A stretch of DNA of 64,000 nt from Caldilineaceae bacterium (GTDB lineage: Bacteria > Chloroflexota > Anaerolineae > Caldilineales > Caldilineaceae), in contig JALSIX010000114.1 of the NCBI GenBank assembly GCA_026989655.1, positions 1 to 64,000 of the forward strand, in the 5' to 3' direction. Position numbers and translations under genes: made by a program. The notes under the pieces were generated by a model that saw nothing but the letters and a program-made list of their open reading frames with translations, ran no database searches and had not been told where the DNA came from. Of this stretch, positions 35,501-41,731 are shown piece after piece (positions within the stretch are counted from its first letter, which is position 1; each line of letters starts with the position of its first letter).

Positions 35501-35682
35501 TAGATCCCCACGGCCGTGGCCACCCCGGCCGTGCCCAGGGCCAGGACCGCCGTGGCCAGCACCACCCCCAGGGCCAGGACGCCCTGACCCACCCACAGCC
35601 ACGGCCGGGGACGGTGGACCCGGGCCCGTTTTCGCCGGCGACGCCAGATCAGCACCGCATCGTGTCGGTCCAGTCGTTGCAT
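32530..35682 (-). CDS. Class A penicillin-binding protein (GT51 plus transpeptidase) with Ig-like C-terminus
   Basis: The 1050-residue protein has a basic cytoplasmic tail and a membrane span (31-62). The GT51 transglycosylase has catalytic Glu128 in ALEDRSFWENPG, and GGSSITQQLIKN at 158-169. The transpeptidase has SxxK at 412-415 (GSSFKPY), SYN at 470-472 and KTGT at 618-621. It polymerises and cross-links peptidoglycan. From about 790 onward come beta-rich modules (DNTPPTVVIGEPKPNQTYV and an F-RVKAFDRAGNE ending) of bacterial Ig-like type, an unusual extension that may bind wall or surface polymers. The ATG at 35682 gives a normal N-terminus. Confidence 0.93.
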   Translation of the reverse strand: MQRLDRHDAVLIWRRRRKRARVHRPRPWLWVGQGVLALGVVLATAVLALGTAGVATAVGIYTFYARQLPDASVIEVQQNQFQTVRIYDRTGKHLLYESVDPRPFRGDRAYVPLEEISPWAIKAAIALEDRSFWENPGINVRGLIRAFVSNLRGGSVQGGSSITQQLIKNVVIPPEERAQQSYARKVKEVILALEVTRRYPKEKILEWYLNNNFYGNLAYGIEAASQVYFGKSAKDLDVAEAAMLAAIPNLPALNPIDNPAEAKRRQGIALRAMVEAGYLTPQEAQEAYARELEIRRSAAERFDILTAPHFALYALERVKEEFNTPDDPYFIWRRGVTIYTTLDVELQRFAEQAAREQIARLQAAGKNVNNAAVVVIRPETGEILAMVGSLDYNNEEIDGQVNVALAERQPGSSFKPYVYLTGLMEGMTAATMILDVRTAFVQPDGSVYVPENYDRRYHGPVSLREALARSYNIPAIKVMEQVGVADALRTAHRLGINGLDRGVNYYGLSLVLGGGEVTLLDHTYAYSVLANGGVMAGEPVPPERRRTGFRNLDPVAVLQVRDAEGNILKKYERPAVERVLSTDLQYLISDILSDDVARAPAFGAGTALTLPDRRVAAKTGTTNGWKDAWTVGYTPDLAVGVWIGNTDNSSMNNVTGATGAAPIWNAIMRKYHEGRPPRWYERPPNIVTQTICVPSGLLPSAWCQRQRQELFIAGTEPKVEDNLWQPFEIDTRTGLLATADTPPEFRETRVYLILPPEAEDWVRESGIDQPPAAPVDQSVAFDPEVSILSPVPGAYIRGQVEIRGNARGGNFRSYRVEIGPGLEPTEWTQIGPEHGNPIENGPLEFLDTTALAEGLYTLRLTVLYQDGRVRRWDTQVTIDNTPPTVVIGEPKPNQTYVMEEDEQVNVHAIATDNWSMDRVEFYIDGELFATSTVAPFNQRWQIEMRDLPTVEGPTIEATRPITDETTGQVIGQETYIAERTENWLAFESDDPDIQPGRIRIFDGGFGAILTRNGVYWETHVFRVKAFDRAGNETESEEVRIYVRHRKPDER

Positions 35683-35775
35683 GGCTCCCCATCGGCTTTG
35701 GAGCCGGCCCGGGCACGGCGGCTGCCCTCTAGTGCACCCGGGACCGGAGATCGAGCGCCCCCCAGGCGCTCCTGG

Positions 35776-35798
35776 CCAGGGCCTTCCGAAGGCCCTGG
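35776..35798. repeat. Inverted repeat at the PBP transcription start
   Basis: Ten-base arms (CCAGGGCCTT and its complement) flank a CCG centre. The repeat covers the expected +1 of the PBP promoter, so it could be an operator or the first hairpin of the leader. Confidence 0.55.
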
Positions 35799-35802
35799 GG
35801 CT

Positions 35803-35832
35803 ATTGTAGCACCCTGCCAGGAGGGGAACCAA
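35803..35832 (-). promoter_or_regulatory. Promoter of the PBP-surE operon
   Basis: Minus strand -35 TTGGTT (35827-35832), 18-nt spacer, -10 TACAAT (35803-35808). Transcription would begin near 35796 and give a leader of about 114 nt. Confidence 0.6.
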
Positions 35833-36007
35833 AAACCTCCCCGGTGACGCGGGGGATCCACGGCCGGCACCCTCTCGGGCGGAGGCCGGCCGAGAGCCCT
35901 CGAACCGGAGTGCACCGGGATCCGGGGACCGAGGACCTCCATCGCCCAGGGCCATGCCGGAACCGTCCGCTCGAAGTGGGCCCAACCCGACCGCATGAAT
36001 CAAAAAC

Positions 36008-36049
36008 GTCAACAGATAAATTGACAAACTGAAGCAGTCGTGTTAGGCT
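36008..36049 (+). promoter_or_regulatory. Consensus promoter of the DUF2089 gene with overlapping inverted repeat
   Basis: -35 TTGACA (36021-36026), exactly 17 nt, -10 TAGGCT (36044-36049). The -35 is also one arm of GTCAA-N8-TTGAC (36008-36025). A repressor bound there would block polymerase; the DUF2089 product itself is a candidate (inference). Confidence 0.7.
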
Positions 36050-36110
36050 ACCGGTGTAATTCACCTGGCGTTCGCGTTTCCTGCCCTGCCACCACACATC
36101 GAGGTGAACC

Positions 36111-36422
36111 ATGGCCGAACTCCCGACTCGCTGCCCTTTCTGCCAGAGCGCTCTGGTGGCAACCGAGCTCCACTGCACCGGCTGTGAGACCGTGTTCCGC
36201 GGCGACTTCGACCTGGGCCCCTTTGCTCCCTTCCATCCAGAGCAGTTGCCCGTGCTGCAACGGCTGGCCCGGTTGACCCCGGAGCAGCTCCAGTTCGTGG
36301 AGACCTTCCTCCTCAGCGAAGGCAAACTGCGTCGGGTCGAGGAGAAGATGGGGCTCTCCTATCCCTCGGTCCGGGCCCGCCTGAACCAGGTGCTGGAGCG
36401 GTTGACCGGAGAGGAGCAGTAG
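36111..36422 (+). CDS. DUF2089-family zinc-ribbon and helix-turn-helix protein
   Basis: The 103-residue protein has a four-cysteine zinc ribbon (Cys8, Cys11, Cys22, Cys25). A helical region follows in which LTPEQLQFVETFLLSEGKLRRVEEKMGLSYPSVRARLNQVLERL forms a sigma-region-4-like helix-turn-helix. This is the DUF2089 family, presumed transcription factors. GAGGTG precedes the ATG. The strong promoter with an overlapping inverted repeat suggests autoregulation, and the membrane protein 78 nt downstream may be its partner or target. Confidence 0.9.
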   Translation: MAELPTRCPFCQSALVATELHCTGCETVFRGDFDLGPFAPFHPEQLPVLQRLARLTPEQLQFVETFLLSEGKLRRVEEKMGLSYPSVRARLNQVLERLTGEEQ

Positions 36423-36500
36423 CCTGTTCGGGCCGATAAGCCCCGCTGCCCAGGGACGTCGGACGGTGCGGTAGCATCCCGGCATCCCCTGTCATCTCCC

Positions 36501-37442
36501 ATGGACCGCTCCCCTTCCCTGTTGTCCCGGCCCCCATCCGACCGGGAGACACCTCTGTGGCAGGAGCATCTGCCCCTCTTCAGCGGGCTGGCCGGGCTCT
36601 TCCTGGCCCTGGGCCACTACCTGCTCCTCCTCTGCACACCCGGCCAGGGGAGATGCTCCCTGGGCCTGGTTCCGCTCCTGGGGATCTGGAACGGTTGGGT
36701 GGGCACTCTGTGGGGGATCCTCCTCCTGCACCGACCGGGGCGCCGAGGCACCCTGGCCCTGACGAGCGGGCTGGTCTTCTGGCTGATCTGGATGGCCTGG
36801 GGCGCTCTGTGGTCGGTGGCCCAGGGTCTCCTCGGCGAAGCCGCGCCCCCGCTCCTGGAGCGGGGATGGCTTCTCTCTCGCCTGTGGTCTGGGGCCCTGG
36901 GGGGCTCGTTCCTAGGCCTGGCCGTCCTGGCCCAGGTGTGGACAGGGGCCCTGTTCGCCCTGGCCTACCACCGCCTGGTGGACCGGGAGCTGGGCCTGGG
37001 AGAGGGTCTGCTCCTGTGGGGCATCGGCCTGGTGGCCGTGGGGCTGGTGGACGGCGTGGCCGGGCTCCTCCAGTGGGAGGGGGTCGAGGCGTCCTGGTGG
37101 TGGATCGGCCTGGCCGTCCTCGGTGGGCTTCTGCTGACCCTGGTGGGAGCTGCGACCCTGGCCCAACACCGCTGGTGGCTACCGCCCCTGATCTATCTGG
37201 CCCACCTGACCCTGGTCTTCCTCGTCGGCCTGGGCGAGATGTGGACCATGTTGACGGCCTGGGCCCTGAGGGAGGCTCAGCAGACCAGCCTGCCGGAGGC
37301 CGGCGGTTTCGCCCTGCTGGGGCTGTTCGTCGTGGGCAGCCTGGCCCTGGTGGTGTGGCTGGTGACCATCCTGGTCGACCTGGTGCTCACCGCCGCGGCC
37401 ATGGCGGTGGGCACGTTCATGGGGGCCATGTTGCGAGGGTAG
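36501..37442 (+). CDS. Polytopic membrane protein of unknown function
   Basis: The 313-residue protein is very rich in Leu, Trp and Gly, with about eight predicted membrane spans separated by short loops and an N-terminal cytoplasmic stretch of about 25 residues. I recognise no family or catalytic motif. It follows the DUF2089 gene on the same strand, and DUF2089 genes are often next to small membrane-protein genes, so a regulatory pair is possible. The start is uncertain because no clear ribosome-binding site precedes the ATG. Confidence 0.6.
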   Translation: MDRSPSLLSRPPSDRETPLWQEHLPLFSGLAGLFLALGHYLLLLCTPGQGRCSLGLVPLLGIWNGWVGTLWGILLLHRPGRRGTLALTSGLVFWLIWMAWGALWSVAQGLLGEAAPPLLERGWLLSRLWSGALGGSFLGLAVLAQVWTGALFALAYHRLVDRELGLGEGLLLWGIGLVAVGLVDGVAGLLQWEGVEASWWWIGLAVLGGLLLTLVGAATLAQHRWWLPPLIYLAHLTLVFLVGLGEMWTMLTAWALREAQQTSLPEAGGFALLGLFVVGSLALVVWLVTILVDLVLTAAAMAVGTFMGAMLRG

Positions 37443-37457
37443 GCCGATTCCCCGGCC

Positions 37458-37889
37458 TCACGAGGTCTCGCCACTGCCCGGATCCAACACGAACTCGCCC
37501 TCGTTCACCGGCAGGAGCGCGTACTGGCCGCCGCCGGTGGCCCCCCACGGGGGTGTGGGCTCGGCCGGCGATGGCAGGGCCGGCCCCGGGGGACCGTAGC
37601 CGGCCATGGATGCCGGCCCGCCCCCCACCACGTAGGGCGGATCGGCCTCCCGTCGCGGGCGGACCCCCGCGCTCAGGCGGATGTAGAGCCCCGCGCCCAT
37701 CAGCGCGGCCACGATCACGATGCCCCCCCCGCAGATCGCGGTGAACGCGCCCAACACCTGTTCGGTGTAGCCGGCCTGCCAGGTGTCCGCGACCCGAACC
37801 GCCAGGATCCCGGCAGGCACCACGAACATCCCCAGCACCCCCAGGAAGATCCCCCACACAATACCCCGCTGCAGATCCCGCATCGCCAT
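37458..37889 (-). CDS. Small two-span membrane protein downstream of the FtsK-like gene
   Basis: The 143-residue protein has two membrane segments (about 8-30 and 48-71), a basic stretch and a Pro/Gly-rich cytoplasmic-type tail ending in NEGEFVLDPGSGETS. No family is recognised. It starts 6 nt after the stop of the SOS-box-controlled FtsK-like ATPase, so it is almost certainly co-transcribed and DNA-damage-induced too. It could tether that ATPase, which lacks its own membrane domain, to the membrane (inference). Confidence 0.65.
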   Translation of the reverse strand: MAMRDLQRGIVWGIFLGVLGMFVVPAGILAVRVADTWQAGYTEQVLGAFTAICGGGIVIVAALMGAGLYIRLSAGVRPRREADPPYVVGGGPASMAGYGPPGPALPSPAEPTPPWGATGGGQYALLPVNEGEFVLDPGSGETS

Positions 37890-37895
37890 CGCCTC

Positions 37896-39131
37896 CTATC
37901 GGGCCTCGGCCAGGGCCTCCTCGAGCCAGGCCCAGACGTCGCCGTTCTTGTATCCCCAAACGATCATGCAGGTCTCGGTCTTGTTGCCACCGGTGCGCTC
38001 GTAGACGGCCCGGATGTAGGCCCGCTCCTCCGGGGTCAGGGCCCGTCGCCCCCCCTGGGGGACGAGGGCTCCGAGGCCGGAGCCATGGCCGTCGTGGCCG
38101 TTGCGGTGGGGCACCGCGCCCCCCGCCAACTGGGCCAGGTCCCGGTCGCTCACCGGCGAGATGGCCAGGCGCTGCACGCTGCCGTGGGCCACCAACAGCG
38201 CGTCGCCGGGGTAGCGGCCCAGCCCCTCCGCGCCGCTGCCTCCCCGGCCGGTGAAGGCCGCTGCATCCCGGGAGTCCGCGGTGCCAAAGACCAGGCGCAC
38301 GGGCATGTTCCCGGTGACCGCGGCATCCCCCGCGCCCCGCTTGCCCAGGCGCTGGGTGCCCACCACCAGGTGGAGCCCGGCCCCCCGCCCCAGGCTGGCG
38401 ATCTCCGCCAGCGCGTCCGCGGCCTTCACCAGGGCCAGGAGGTTGAGCAGATCGTCCAGCACGAGGAAGAGATGGGGCTCCTGCACCCCCTGGGCGGCCC
38501 GGCGTTGCATCTCCTGGCGGGCCCAGTCCAGCATCTTCCGGGCCTCCTGGGGCTCCCGCACCAGCCCCAGGGTGTGGCCCAACCGGCCCGCAGCCTGCCA
38601 GTCCCCGGGCTTGAAGGTGACCAGGACGAACTGGACCCGCTCCCGCGGGTTCTGCCGGGCCAGATGGTAGACGATGGACCGGGCTGCAGTGGTCTTGCCC
38701 CGGCCCGTGGGCCCCACGATGAGCAGGTGCGGATCCCGCGCGAAGTCCACGCCAGCCACGGCCTGCCGAGCGGTGAGGCCCAGGGGCACGGCCAGCCCCT
38801 TGCCCCGGAGCTTGGATCCGGGCACGTTCACCGGCCAGGGCGAAGGCACTTCCACCCAGACCACGCCCCGCTCCGTGTAGATCCGCACCGGGCCGTCGCC
38901 GATGGCCGCCTCGATGGCCGGGGCCAGACGGCTGGCCTTGGACAGGTTGCGGGCGGTGGGTCGGTACAGGCGCAGCCCAAAGCTCAGGGTGTGGGGACCC
39001 TGGACGCCGCCCAACAGGTGGACGGGCAGGCTGTGGTCCACGAAGGTACCGGCGATGGCCTGCTCCATCATGGCCATGTGCTGGCGCAAGGCCTGGGAAT
39101 CGGGGATGGACTCGCGGATGCCAACCATCAT
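37896..39131 (-). CDS. FtsK/SpoIIIE-type DNA-translocase ATPase without membrane domain, SOS-box controlled
   Basis: The 411-residue protein has an FtsK alpha/beta-like front part (about 40-105, including GPVRIYTERGVVWVEVPSP), then the RecA-fold motor: Walker A GPTGRGKT (140-147), Walker B LFLVLDD (221-227) and GLHLVVGTQRLGK. The N-terminal membrane domain of FtsK is missing. The FtsK gamma domain is replaced by a different helical ending (LTPEERAYIRAVYERTGGNKTETCMIVWG) that resembles a winged helix. It should pump or load double-stranded DNA. The ATG at 39131 (or 39128) follows a GAGG box, and the promoter spacer is a perfect LexA box. Confidence 0.85.
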   Translation of the reverse strand: MMVGIRESIPDSQALRQHMAMMEQAIAGTFVDHSLPVHLLGGVQGPHTLSFGLRLYRPTARNLSKASRLAPAIEAAIGDGPVRIYTERGVVWVEVPSPWPVNVPGSKLRGKGLAVPLGLTARQAVAGVDFARDPHLLIVGPTGRGKTTAARSIVYHLARQNPRERVQFVLVTFKPGDWQAAGRLGHTLGLVREPQEARKMLDWARQEMQRRAAQGVQEPHLFLVLDDLLNLLALVKAADALAEIASLGRGAGLHLVVGTQRLGKRGAGDAAVTGNMPVRLVFGTADSRDAAAFTGRGGSGAEGLGRYPGDALLVAHGSVQRLAISPVSDRDLAQLAGGAVPHRNGHDGHGSGLGALVPQGGRRALTPEERAYIRAVYERTGGNKTETCMIVWGYKNGDVWAWLEEALAEAR

Positions 39132-39235
39132 GCGCCTCGCTCGTGGTACAATGGGCTGGGATAGGACCGAGAATGGCGGCCATGGGTTCGGATCCCCGGC
39201 TCGGAGGAGGGCCGAAGATCCGGTCCGACGATCCA

Positions 39236-39264
39236 ATATTAGAACACATGTTCTGCATTGTCAA
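39236..39264 (-). promoter_or_regulatory. Promoter of the FtsK-like operon
   Basis: Minus strand: perfect -35 TTGACA (39259-39264), 17-nt spacer, -10 TAATAT (39236-39241). Transcription would begin near 39229, about 98 nt before the start codon. The spacer is occupied by a LexA box. Confidence 0.75.
39241..39254. promoter_or_regulatory. LexA (SOS) box AGAACACATGTTCT
   Basis: AGAAC-ACAT-GTTCT is a fully symmetric match to the Gram-positive type LexA box (GAAC-N4-GTTC), the type reported for Chloroflexota. It lies exactly between the -35 and -10 of the minus-strand promoter, so LexA would block that promoter. It is also 28 nt upstream of the plus-strand gene start and may affect it. Confidence 0.8.
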
Positions 39265-39281
39265 GGGGTGGACAATCGGCC

Positions 39282-40265
39282 ATGCGGGTGATGCGCCTGC
39301 CGTTGGAGGAGGCCCAGGGCCATCTCCTGTTGCATAACGTGGTGGACGCGGACGGACGCCACCTGTTGCGCAAGGGGATCCGCCTGGGACCGGATACCCT
39401 GGAACGGCTCCGGGAGCTGGGCCACACCCACGTGGAGGTGGCCATCCTGGAGCCCCAGGACATCTGGGAGGACGAAGCGGCCCGGGAGCTGGCCCAGGCC
39501 CTGGAGAGGCCGGAGCTGGCCCTCTCCAGGGGTGTGGGCGGCCGGGTCAACCTGTACACCGTGGTCCACGGCGTCCTCTACGTGGACGCCGAGCGGCTGG
39601 AGGCCCTGAACCGGCTGCCGGGGATCACCCTGGCCACCGCGCCCCAGCACGCCATCGTCCACCCCGAGCGGGGGGAGAACCGGATCGCCACCCTGAAGAT
39701 CATCCCCTACGCCATCCCCCGGCCCCGGCTGCAGCAGGCCCTGGCCCTGGTCCAGGAGCCGCGCCCCCTCCTGGAGGTGCGCCCCCTGACCCCCCAGCGC
39801 TGGGCCCTGCTGGTGACCGGCGATCCCGCCGCGCACGTGCGGCTGCGGCGCCAGTTCGAGCCCCCCACCCGGGAACGGCTCCTGCGGCTGAACAGCGAGC
39901 TGAGCACGGTGGTCGCCGTCCCCCTGGACGAGGGCAGCGTGGCCCAGGCCGCGGCAGAGCTCCTGCGGGCCCACCACGGCCTGATCCTGGTGGGCCAGAC
40001 CTCCATCATGGATCCCGCGGACCTGCCCCTACGAGGGCTGCAGGCCATCGGTGCCCAGGTAGCCGTCTACGGCGCGCCCGTGGACCCGGGCAACCTCCTC
40101 GCGGTGGCCTACCTGGGCGATACCCCCATCCTGTGCGCTCCGGGCTGTGCCCGCAGCCCTGGCCACAACGTGGTGGACCTGGTGCTGCCCCGGCTGCTCA
40201 CCGGCGACCGGCTGGACCAGGCCCAGATCGCAGCCCTGGGGTTGGGCGGCCTCCTGCGGCGATGA
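39282..40265 (+). CDS. MoeA/molybdopterin-binding-like protein
   Basis: The 327-residue protein has an N-terminal beta/coil domain (1-130) and a C-terminal MoCF-biosynthesis-like domain: WALLVTGDP, LLRAHHGLILVGQTSIMDPADLPLRGLQAIGAQV and GAPVDPGNLLAVAYLGDTPILCAPGCARSPGHNVVDLVLPRLL. It resembles MoeA-like or molybdopterin-binding domains seen with molybdenum hydroxylases. A molybdopterin role is likely but unproven; no other Mo-cofactor gene is present. It diverges from the SOS-box-controlled gene. The ATG at 39282 follows GGTGGA; a TTG at 39258 is an alternative. Confidence 0.7.
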   Translation: MRVMRLPLEEAQGHLLLHNVVDADGRHLLRKGIRLGPDTLERLRELGHTHVEVAILEPQDIWEDEAARELAQALERPELALSRGVGGRVNLYTVVHGVLYVDAERLEALNRLPGITLATAPQHAIVHPERGENRIATLKIIPYAIPRPRLQQALALVQEPRPLLEVRPLTPQRWALLVTGDPAAHVRLRRQFEPPTRERLLRLNSELSTVVAVPLDEGSVAQAAAELLRAHHGLILVGQTSIMDPADLPLRGLQAIGAQVAVYGAPVDPGNLLAVAYLGDTPILCAPGCARSPGHNVVDLVLPRLLTGDRLDQAQIAALGLGGLLRR

Positions 40266-40408
40266 GGAGCCTCCACCTCCTCCGGACCCCATCCCGGAGG
40301 GCATGCCTCCCCCTCAGCGCTCCAGCCGTGGTGCCCGGCCTCCACCGGCTCTGGCTCCGATGGCTCCTCCCGGCCCCTGGCGAGGAGCGGGGGGAATCCG
40401 GGCTCGCT

Positions 40409-40438
40409 TTGACCGGAACCCGCCACGGCTGCTATAAT
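40409..40438 (+). promoter_or_regulatory. Consensus promoter of the metA-metY operon
   Basis: -35 TTGACC (40409-40414), 18-nt spacer, -10 TATAAT (40433-40438). Transcription should begin near 40445, leaving a leader of about 114 nt before metA. Confidence 0.8.
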
Positions 40439-40444
40439 CGACCT

Positions 40445-40558
40445 GCACGCCATCGGGAAACTTGAGAGTGGCGCCTGCAACGGCAGCACGCCTTCGGACC
40501 TCGGTGAGGCGGACCGGCGCTGCTGCCGTTCTGCATATCTACGAGGAGGTTGCCTTCC
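40445..40558 (+). promoter_or_regulatory. Structured 5' leader of metA (candidate cis-regulatory RNA)
   Basis: The leader can form a 5-bp stem closing a loop (CGCCA with TGGCG, near 40449-40477) and a long hairpin with perfect 10-bp arms, AACGGCAGCA (about 40487-40496) and TGCTGCCGTT (about 40520-40531), enclosing smaller CGCCT/AGGCG pairing. The GAGGAGG ribosome-binding site follows closely. I tried to match SAM-I, SAM-II, SAM-IV, SAH, cobalamin and T-box signatures by eye and none fits. Confidence 0.45.
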
Positions 40559-41647
40559 ATGCCCCTGGTCGCCCACTCGGCTCTGCCCACCTTCGAGCGT
40601 CTGAGACAGCGCGGGCAGGATGTGCTCCCCCTGGAACACGCCCTGCAGCAGGACATCCGCGAGCTCCACATCGGCCTCCTCAACATGATGCCCGACGCGG
40701 CCCTCCAGGTCACCGAGCAGCAGTTCATGCGGCTGGTGGGCAGCTCCAACAAGATCGTCCAGATCTTCGTCCACCCCTTCACCGTGCCCGGCCTCTCCCG
40801 GAGCCCCGAGACCCAGGAGTACATCCACCGCTACTACGAGCGCTTCGAGGCACTCCAGGAGGAGGGGCTGGACGCGCTGATCATCACCGGTGCCAACGTG
40901 GCCAATCCCTCCCTGGAGCAGGAGCCCTTCTGGGATCCCCTGAGCGAGATCATCTCCTGGGCCATCGAGAACGTGACCTCCATCCTCTGCTCCTGCCTGG
41001 CCACCCATGCCCTGGTCAAGTACTTCTACGGCCTGGAGCGGCGTCGGCTGCCCCGGAAGCGCTGGGGCGTCTACACCCACCGGATCACCCAGGACCACCC
41101 CCTCCTGGCCGACATCAACACCCGCTTCGACGTGCCCCATTCCCGCTGGAACGAGATCGCCCGAGACCAGTTCGAGTCTGCCGGCCTGGCCATCCTGGTG
41201 GAGAGCCCCACGGCCGGGGTCCACATGGCCGTCAGCCCCGACCAGCTCCGTTTCATCTACTTCCAGGGCCATCCGGAGTACAGCATCCACAGCCTGCTCA
41301 AGGAGTACAAGCGGGAGGTGCGGCGCTACATCCGGGGAGAGCGGGAGGACTATCCGCCCCATCCCGAGAACTACTTCAGCCCCGAGGCCACGGCCATCGC
41401 CGACAGCTACCGGGAGGCCGTCCTCATTGCCCAACGGCGGGGCACCATGCCGCCCCCTTTCCCCGAGACCGCCATCCTGCCCTACCTGGACAACACCTGG
41501 GGCGATACGGCCAAGGCCATCTTCAACAACTGGCTGGGCCTGGTCTACCGGGTCACCGACATCGACCGTCGTCGCCCCTTCAAGCCCGACATCGACCCCG
41601 AGGACCCTCTGGGCATCCGCCACGAGCGGTCGGCCGTGCTGGTCTGA
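40559..41647 (+). CDS. metA: Homoserine O-acyltransferase, MetA family
   Basis: The 362-residue protein belongs to the MetA (HTS) family: HIGLLNMMPDAALQVTEQQFMRLVG, the catalytic cysteine in ILCSCLATHALVKYFYG, KRWGVYTHR, DVPHSRWNEI and the His-Glu pair in FQGHPEYSIHSLLKEYKRE. It activates homoserine by acylation, the entry step of methionine synthesis. The TGANVANPSLEQEP segment contains the position reported to set acetyl versus succinyl choice and has neither the usual Glu nor Gly, so the acyl donor is uncertain. The ATG at 40559 follows GAGGAGG. metY follows after 84 nt. Confidence 0.9.
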   Translation: MPLVAHSALPTFERLRQRGQDVLPLEHALQQDIRELHIGLLNMMPDAALQVTEQQFMRLVGSSNKIVQIFVHPFTVPGLSRSPETQEYIHRYYERFEALQEEGLDALIITGANVANPSLEQEPFWDPLSEIISWAIENVTSILCSCLATHALVKYFYGLERRRLPRKRWGVYTHRITQDHPLLADINTRFDVPHSRWNEIARDQFESAGLAILVESPTAGVHMAVSPDQLRFIYFQGHPEYSIHSLLKEYKREVRRYIRGEREDYPPHPENYFSPEATAIADSYREAVLIAQRRGTMPPPFPETAILPYLDNTWGDTAKAIFNNWLGLVYRVTDIDRRRPFKPDIDPEDPLGIRHERSAVLV

Positions 41648-41731
41648 GGGCGGGCCCTTGGCAGGGGCCGAAGAGGCTCTCAGTGCCCCCCCGATCATCC
41701 ATCCACACCATCCATCCGAGGAGTCCACGCC

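Larger units (their letters stand above)
35683..36110. other. Divergent intergenic region between the PBP gene and the DUF2089 gene
   Basis: The 428-nt gap holds the PBP promoter and an inverted repeat near its start site (35776-35832), then about 170 nt of GC-rich sequence with no gene I can support, then the DUF2089 promoter (36021-36049) and a 60-nt leader. Confidence 0.6.

Noticed and set aside
32551-35847. A 1098-codon open frame on the plus strand opposite the PBP gene, and similar long frames at 24296-27145 and 40109-43054
   Set aside because: Their translations are low-complexity (Gly, His, Arg, Pro, Gln) with no domain, and they mirror real genes in GC-rich DNA. The opposite strand encodes complete conserved proteins.
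40445-40558. A standard SAM-I riboswitch before metA
   Set aside because: The conserved S-box core and the terminator stem are not present; only generic hairpins are visible.
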